A stretch of 11,349 nt of DNA from Mucidula mucida (Eukaryota > Basidiomycota > Agaricomycetes > Agaricales > Physalacriaceae). Shown here piece after piece: positions 8,001 to 11,349 of this stretch (the first letter of the stretch is position 1; every line of letters starts with the position of its first letter). The notes under the pieces are model-generated. The model worked only from the letters and a program-made list of their open reading frames with translations. It ran no database searches and had not been told where the DNA came from. Location of the stretch: NCBI GenBank assembly GCA_015501055.1, contig JADNYV010000984.1, forward strand, positions 1 through 11,349, in the 5' to 3' direction. The position numbers and the translations under genes are program-made.

Positions 8001-11000
8001 ATGCTCGAGGAAGTTATGCCCCTTATCGCATACGAAACCGGACTGGCTCTCCCGTGTTTGTGTGGTCCGATGATGATGGCAATACAACGTCCAAGGATGC
8101 CACTTCCGTCAAGATTTTGAATGATGATTCTCTCGATTGGCGATTTGACGACTGGAAACTCTGAGAGAGGTGCGAACATTACCTTCATTTTGATTCCAAT
8201 CTTACGTCAGTAGCACGTTTCCTCCTCTGGTCAACACAGTATAGGAGTTCAAATTGTGGGCCAGCCGTGGGAGCAGATCCGGAGCATTCCTGTTGATCGC
8301 GAAGGGGAGTATACATTTCCTCTCCGTCCGCGAACAGCCAAATACACGGACAGGCTCTTATGTGAAGTTAATGTCGTGGATAACGTGAAGGTTGTCACTA
8401 TACGTTCGACATACAAAATCCAGAACCAGACGTTATATCCGCTTGAGGTCACTCTTGTGGATGACAACGGGCATCCAGTACATTCATTGGAGAAGATCGT
8501 TCCTGGACAAGAATATGCATTGCCTATCGATGCTGTTGCTCGCCACAGGATACGGATACAACCAGATCGTCAGTATTCGTCCTAGAACGCAGATAGGTCT
8601 TAAACTTACCTTGTCTCAGAGGGATTCGGATACAAATGGTGTCCGGCTATCCGATGGAGGATTTGGTCTCCACCCGAGGTTTCACAATCAGATGCCCACA
8701 CAGTGATCCTCAAGAGGCTTCTTTCAGATTCCAAGCCTGGGTACAAACGGACTTTCAAAGCGGACACTCGAGTACTCGGTATGTTCCCCTCATACTCGGA
8801 GATTAACAACTTGTGAACTTGCAACCTTCAGGAAATTTCCCAAAATCAGTCTCAAACTGCGCGCGCCGTTAGAACTCGAAAACCTACTGCCATACAATTT
8901 ACAATATCGCGTTTATGATAAAGACACTGATCAAAATTGGCGCAGCTACCTGCGGCGAGGTGGGGTCATGCCTGTTCATTCCGTGGAACTGGGTCATTTA
9001 GTGCTGTTGAATGTGGAAGTGGAGGATACAGGTAGGGCATCACTGTGATCTTTAGTGCTAGGTTGCTCACAGCCATCTAGTTTTTGATCAAAGCGAATTC
9101 GCCATCATCAACACCGACGTCAATTCGGACTTCGAGCTGGAGAAGCGGCTAATAGTCAAAGATCCGAGAGGGCGAACGCTGGCGCTGAAATTGAACTATG
9201 TGTACGCGCCTCTCTTTGAAGTCGTCCCGCTAGCCATTCATGACACGTTAGACGGTATCCTGATTCTGGAGGGGCTTTTAAAGTACAAATATCTGCACCA
9301 TACCTTGTCGTGAACAAGACTGGACTACCTTTCGCTATTCGTTCTGTACGCAGTACCCGTACTGGAGCTCAAGATGTGGCGGGTGACACCCGACCAGGTC
9401 AGTTTTCGTCTCTGCCGATAAGTATCATGGCTGATATCTAACATCAAGAGGTTCTCTCGACGCCAACCCCCTTCAGTAAGACCACTATGAAGGAACCACA
9501 TACATTCTAATCATGTTCCTTTTGCAGTACTCTCTCATCAGGCCGACAATGGCCATGAGTTCAGTCTGAAAATCGGCGATTCAAATTGGTCCAAGGTACA
9601 TCTATTCAAAATCATATTACGCCGTTGGTGCTACCTGACATTTTCAGAACTTCAGCGTGGAAGCGCCTTCGGCCGACAGTGCACTAGTTATTCCGGCGCT
9701 TAAGTCGAAGCAAGACGAGATTCATGTCGGATTGTCGTGGTCGGAAGGGCTCGGGAAGTATAAGTTGACGAAGGTCATCACTTTGACGCCTCGTTTTCTG
9801 ATCAAGAACAAGCTGGCGGGCCCTATCGCGTTCCGAGAACATGGTGTCGCACCTCGTGAACGTTGTACAGTGGAGTCAGGAGAACGATGTCCTCTTACTC
9901 TGCTGCGTGGGAGTGCAGAAAAATTGTTGACCATTGCTTTCCCGGGACTGAATGCCCAATGGTGAGTTATTCGTGATCAATCTGTAAACTCAGGCATACC
10001 TGTCTTTCTAGGTCCCCGCCCATCAATATTGAAGACATAGGCTCCGTCCACTTCCGATTGAACTCTTCAAATGCCCCGCAAGACGTACAAGTTATTGAAG
10101 CAGATGTGAAGCTTGACGGATCAACGATATTCGTGACGTTTTCTTCGGCGACTGCAGGATATCCCTTCTCCATCGAAAATGGCAGCGATTACAGCTTCAC
10201 TCTCACGCAGCGAGTATGTGTATTCATTTGATACAAGTATGCTTGTTTCAAATACGTTGCAGGACGCTCGCGAAGAACCAACACCTGGAGGAAAATCGTA
10301 CCCGGTATATACGCTCAAGCCTCACTCGACTATGCCATACGCATGGGATTATCCAGCAGCTCGGGACAAGAAGCTCGCACTCTCGTCTGGAGCTCCGCCG
10401 CGTAATCGATATTATGGAAATAGGCGATCTTGTGCCCTTCAAGTTCAATGTCCGTCCCTCTTTGTTTGCGCGCGCTATAATCTGGTTTACCTCAATTAGG
10501 ATGGTCAAAGAAATCGAGCAGTCTCTCTAGATGTCCGCGCAGATGGTCATAAGCAAGTGCTCACGATAACGAACTACAACGCTCAGTACAGTCTCTATAA
10601 GCCGAAGTCTAAATCGCCCAGCGGATCGATTTCACGCCAGGACACTATATCCAGCAGTGCTGAAGCGTTCGAGGCTATCACAGAGGAGGATGTACCTAGC
10701 TTCGGTTTCGACATCAACTTTGCTGGCATCGGCATCTCTCTCGTCAATAAGCGACTCATCGAAGTTGTCTACATATCTATGAACTCTTTGACTTTTGGTT
10801 ACACCAACAGCTCCGTCGCCCAGACCGTAAACCTGGCTTGCGGTACCCTCCAAATTGACAATCAGCTTCATGACGCTATATTCCCCGTCGTACTCCAGCC
10901 CACGCCGATTCCCAAAGAGTCGAATGGTGTATCGCCCCTTCCTACCGTACAGGCGTCTGTAATTTGGTTAAATGACGATGGTGAGTTGATGTTTCGGCCG

Positions 11001-11349
11001 CCGTAAGTATTCGTTGCTCAGTGTCTTCTAGAGCATGGCGTGTTGTTCATCAAATATTGTTCGATTCTACTGCAGGCACTGACAATAGAAGCTGACGAGG
11101 ATCTGCTTTTCTCAATCTATGAGCTTACGCAGATTCAGGGTGCATCGTGGGAGGCAGACGCGGAAGAGTAAGCACGTCTGTCAGTAGCGCTAGGTGCTTC
11201 TAACCGTGCTTCAGCGTCCTCGTCAAGAACGCTGCCGAAATACCGGAACCCAAGGATATTGCTGTTGGTCAGGATCTTTACTTTGAGGTCCTCGAGCTGC
11301 AACCCATCAAACTCTCTCTTTCATTCATGCGAACTGAGCGAGTGAGCAG
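1498..11349 (+). CDS. VPS13: VPS13-like bridge lipid-transfer protein, 3' partial, with six apparent frameshifts
   Basis: VPS13 proteins are rod-like, with a hydrophobic groove that moves phospholipids between organelles (ER, mitochondria, vacuole/endosome, lipid droplets, prospore membrane). The protein was assembled from 36 exons by matching conserved segments and splice signals. The introns are mostly 44-56 nt (one proposed at 70), usually with GT-AG ends. The start gives MWWLDPGKEVLNV followed by the Chorein_N hallmark YVENLD and, later, LDKFRLPVDVLEG. About 2,700 residues are present; the family is usually near 3,100, so the 3' end lies beyond 11349. Frame breaks occur near 5782, 7223, 7512, 8157, 8657 and 10389, while the flanking conserved sequence continues in the new frame each time and no nonsense mutation is seen. 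The family assignment is near certain. Whether the locus is intact or a pseudogene depends on whether those indels are real. Exon coordinates are given in the block entries. Confidence 0.96.
2367..2414 (+). other. GC-AG intron 6 (donor gcgagt)
   Basis: Conserved sequence ends at IHK (AAG, 2364-2366) and resumes at LGNLQSLAVYF (2415). The 48 bases between begin with gcgagt and end in tatcag. No GT donor keeps the frame, so a GC-AG intron is the best reading. The stretch is also a stop-free multiple of three, so unspliced RNA would stay in frame and add 16 residues to the protein. Confidence 0.75.
4715..4735 (+). other. FFAT-like motif (EFFEASE)
   Basis: Codons at 4715-4735 encode EFFEASE (about residues 861-867), preceded by an acidic tract with four consecutive Asp codons (4682-4693) and further Glu/Asp. 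The FFAT consensus is EFFDAxE with an acidic upstream flank; only position 4 differs here (Glu for Asp). FFAT motifs bind the MSP domain of ER VAP proteins (Scs2 in fungi). Animal VPS13A/C carry a FFAT at a similar distance from the N-terminus, so a role in tethering to the ER is a reasonable inference. Confidence 0.7.
5781..5785 (+). other. Apparent -1 frameshift 1 in exon 16
   Basis: Upstream frame reads LHDIYLFLVKFA up to 5780-5782. Family sequence continues as ELKGLYDAATQAA, which is found immediately downstream but in the frame starting GAG at 5783. One base is missing, most simply a G from an expected GCGGAG now read GCGAG. There is no room for an intron. The original frame continues for 50 unrelated codons and stops near 5936. 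Confidence 0.85.
7222..7229 (+). other. Apparent -1 frameshift 2 in exon 18
   Basis: The frame from 7048 reads NMEINAKPIVF and then runs into TAA at 7246. The expected continuation, ASYRDIMLITSIVDKAIEL, is present directly downstream with GCA at 7224 and TAC at 7230. One base is therefore missing between 7221 and 7224 (CAGCATCC where nine bases are needed). Confidence 0.85.
7282..7351 (+). other. Proposed 70-nt intron 18 (uncertain)
   Basis: After KAIEL the frame from 7230 closes with TAA near 7374, while the next exon ends in ASKEQ in a frame shifted by +1. Removing 7282-7351 (donor gtgcaa, acceptor ttttcag) restores the frame and joins to SKKSSTKQTAGKPRK, a basic low-complexity linker. The intron would be the longest in the gene. 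The alternative is another +1 indel within a poorly conserved linker, because the 'intron' frame itself starts as Ser/Thr/Ala-rich sequence typical of such linkers. Confidence 0.5.
7438..7487 (+). other. GC-AG intron 19 (donor gcaagt)
   Basis: The exon ends at SKEQ (CAG 7435-7437) and conserved sequence resumes with LKGSFDGF at 7488. The 50 bases between start with gcaagt, the classic GC-type donor that otherwise matches the U1 consensus perfectly, and end in cttgtag. No usable GT donor is present at this position. Confidence 0.85.
7509..7515 (+). other. Apparent +1 frameshift 3 in exon 20
   Basis: The exon from 7488 reads LKGSFDGF in one frame, and the continuation RLVLIGDMHEQPM begins at CGG 7513 in the next. 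A TTCCCGG stretch has one C more than the expected TTCCGG. Without correction the frame ends at a TGA near 7539. Confidence 0.85.
7826..7846 (+). repeat. Poly-C tract (21 C) inside intron 22
   Basis: Twenty-one consecutive C occupy almost half of the 48-nt intron 7808-7855, between a branch-like gttgac (7814-7819) and the acceptor ttctttag. The tract replaces the usual mixed pyrimidine tract. The antisense strand is a run of 21 G. Such runs are slippage-prone in replication and hard for sequencing chemistry, so the exact length is doubtful. Confidence 0.95.
8154..8160 (+). other. Apparent -1 frameshift 4 at the end of exon 23
   Basis: The frame reads SLDWRFDDWK, then hits TGA at 8162. The family continues DWKTLRE before the splice. 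Adding one A to the AAA run (8156-8158) gives TLRE ending exactly at GAG 8167-8169, next to donor gtgcga. Exon 24 then opens in phase with HVSSSGQHSIGVQ at 8214. Confidence 0.85.
8655..8662 (+). other. Apparent -1 frameshift 5 in exon 25
   Basis: The frame from 8622 reads GFGYKWCPAIRW, and the expected EDLVSTRGFTIRCPHSD follows one base early, with GAT at 8660. TGGAGGAT lacks one G relative to TGGGAGGAT. The shifted frame stays open to the donor gtatgt at 8779. Confidence 0.85.
10383..10395 (+). other. Apparent frameshift 6 (+1 or -2) in exon 33
   Basis: Upstream frame reads YAWDYPAARDKKLALSS; downstream RRVIDIMEIGDLVPFKF is in a frame offset by +1 (GAG at 10390, CGC at 10396). Either one G is extra near 10389 or two bases are missing. 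The -2 option keeps the family spacing between KLAL and RRVIDIM better. The segment is weakly conserved, so the exact base is uncertain. Confidence 0.8.
10500..11349 (+). other. VPS13: VPS13 exons 34-36: start of the C-terminal region
   Basis: Exons are 10500-10980, 11032-11167 and 11215-11349, the last running off the window; residues about 2450-2700. Exon 34 opens DGQRNRAVSLDVRADGHKQV and includes a Ser/Thr-rich linker, then FDINFAGIGISLVNKRLIEV and CGTLQIDNQLHDAIFPVVLQ. Exons 35-36 give KYCSILLQALTIEADED and DLYFEVLELQPIKLSLSFMR. This is the conserved stretch that follows the VAB domain and leads into the APT1/ATG2_C-like and PH-like parts, which lie beyond the window. Confidence 0.92.

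Larger units (their letters stand above)
7856..10449 (+). other. VPS13: VPS13 exons 23-33: VAB adaptor-binding domain, six repeats
   Basis: Exons are 7856-8169, 8214-8568, 8620-8778, 8832-9031, 9081-9201, 9252-9397, 9449-9475, 9528-9595, 9648-9961, 10012-10213 and 10263-10449, about residues 1752-2449. The Vps13 adaptor-binding (VAB, formerly SHR-BD) domain binds Pro-x-Pro adaptors that direct VPS13 to different membranes. Six motifs of the form [YF]x[IV]xN or similar mark its repeats: YRIRNRTG, YKIQNQTL, LENLLPYN, LVVNKTG, FLIKNKLA and FSIENGSD. Their Asn codons lie at 8036, 8424, 8881, 9313, 9807 and 10178. All six are present. Three frame breaks fall here (near 8157, 8657 and 10389). Exon 29 is only 27 nt. 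Confidence 0.92.

Noticed and set aside
10557..11006. 149-codon frame as a separate small gene
   Set aside because: It is the main part of exon 34; family sequence extends upstream to 10500 and continues after the intron at 10981.
1..11349. CRISPR array, defence island, prophage or biosynthetic cluster
   Set aside because: No repeat-spacer pattern, no phage or enzyme genes; the window is dominated by one eukaryotic intron-rich gene.

Overview
The window is nuclear DNA from a filamentous fungus, most likely a mushroom-forming basidiomycete (Agaricomycetes). The evidence is one very long gene cut by about 35 introns of mostly 44-56 nt, with protein segments that match the basidiomycete form of VPS13. 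VPS13 is the bridge-like lipid-transfer protein that works at organelle contact sites.

Layout. Bases 1-1497 hold no gene I can recognise; the last ~120 bases are a pyrimidine-rich 5' flank. From 1498 to the right edge the window is occupied by a single plus-strand VPS13 gene that runs off the end. I traced 36 exons (1498-11349) encoding about 2,700 residues. A typical VPS13 has about 3,100, so the last few hundred residues (end of the C-terminal region and the PH-like domain) lie outside. In order the protein shows: the Chorein_N lipid-entry domain (exons 1-4); the N-terminal part of the lipid-transfer groove (exons 5-14), ending in an acidic FFAT-like motif; the long mid-region groove (exons 15-22); a VAB adaptor-binding domain of six repeats, each marked by an Asn (exons 23-33); and the start of the conserved C-terminal region (exons 34-36).

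The reading frame is clean from 1498 to about 5780. It then breaks six times (near 5782, 7223, 7512, 8157, 8657 and 10389) by small indels, mostly in short homopolymers. Every splice site and the conserved protein sequence on both sides survive. I read this as probable consensus/indel error in the sequence, with a young pseudogene as the alternative. A 21-base C run inside a 48-base intron (7826-7846) lies in the same stretch.

I see no undescribed system here. The points worth a second look are the frameshift cluster, the poly-C intron, two GC-AG introns, two stop-free 48-base introns, the FFAT-like motif and the regular ~110-residue spacing of the VAB asparagines.
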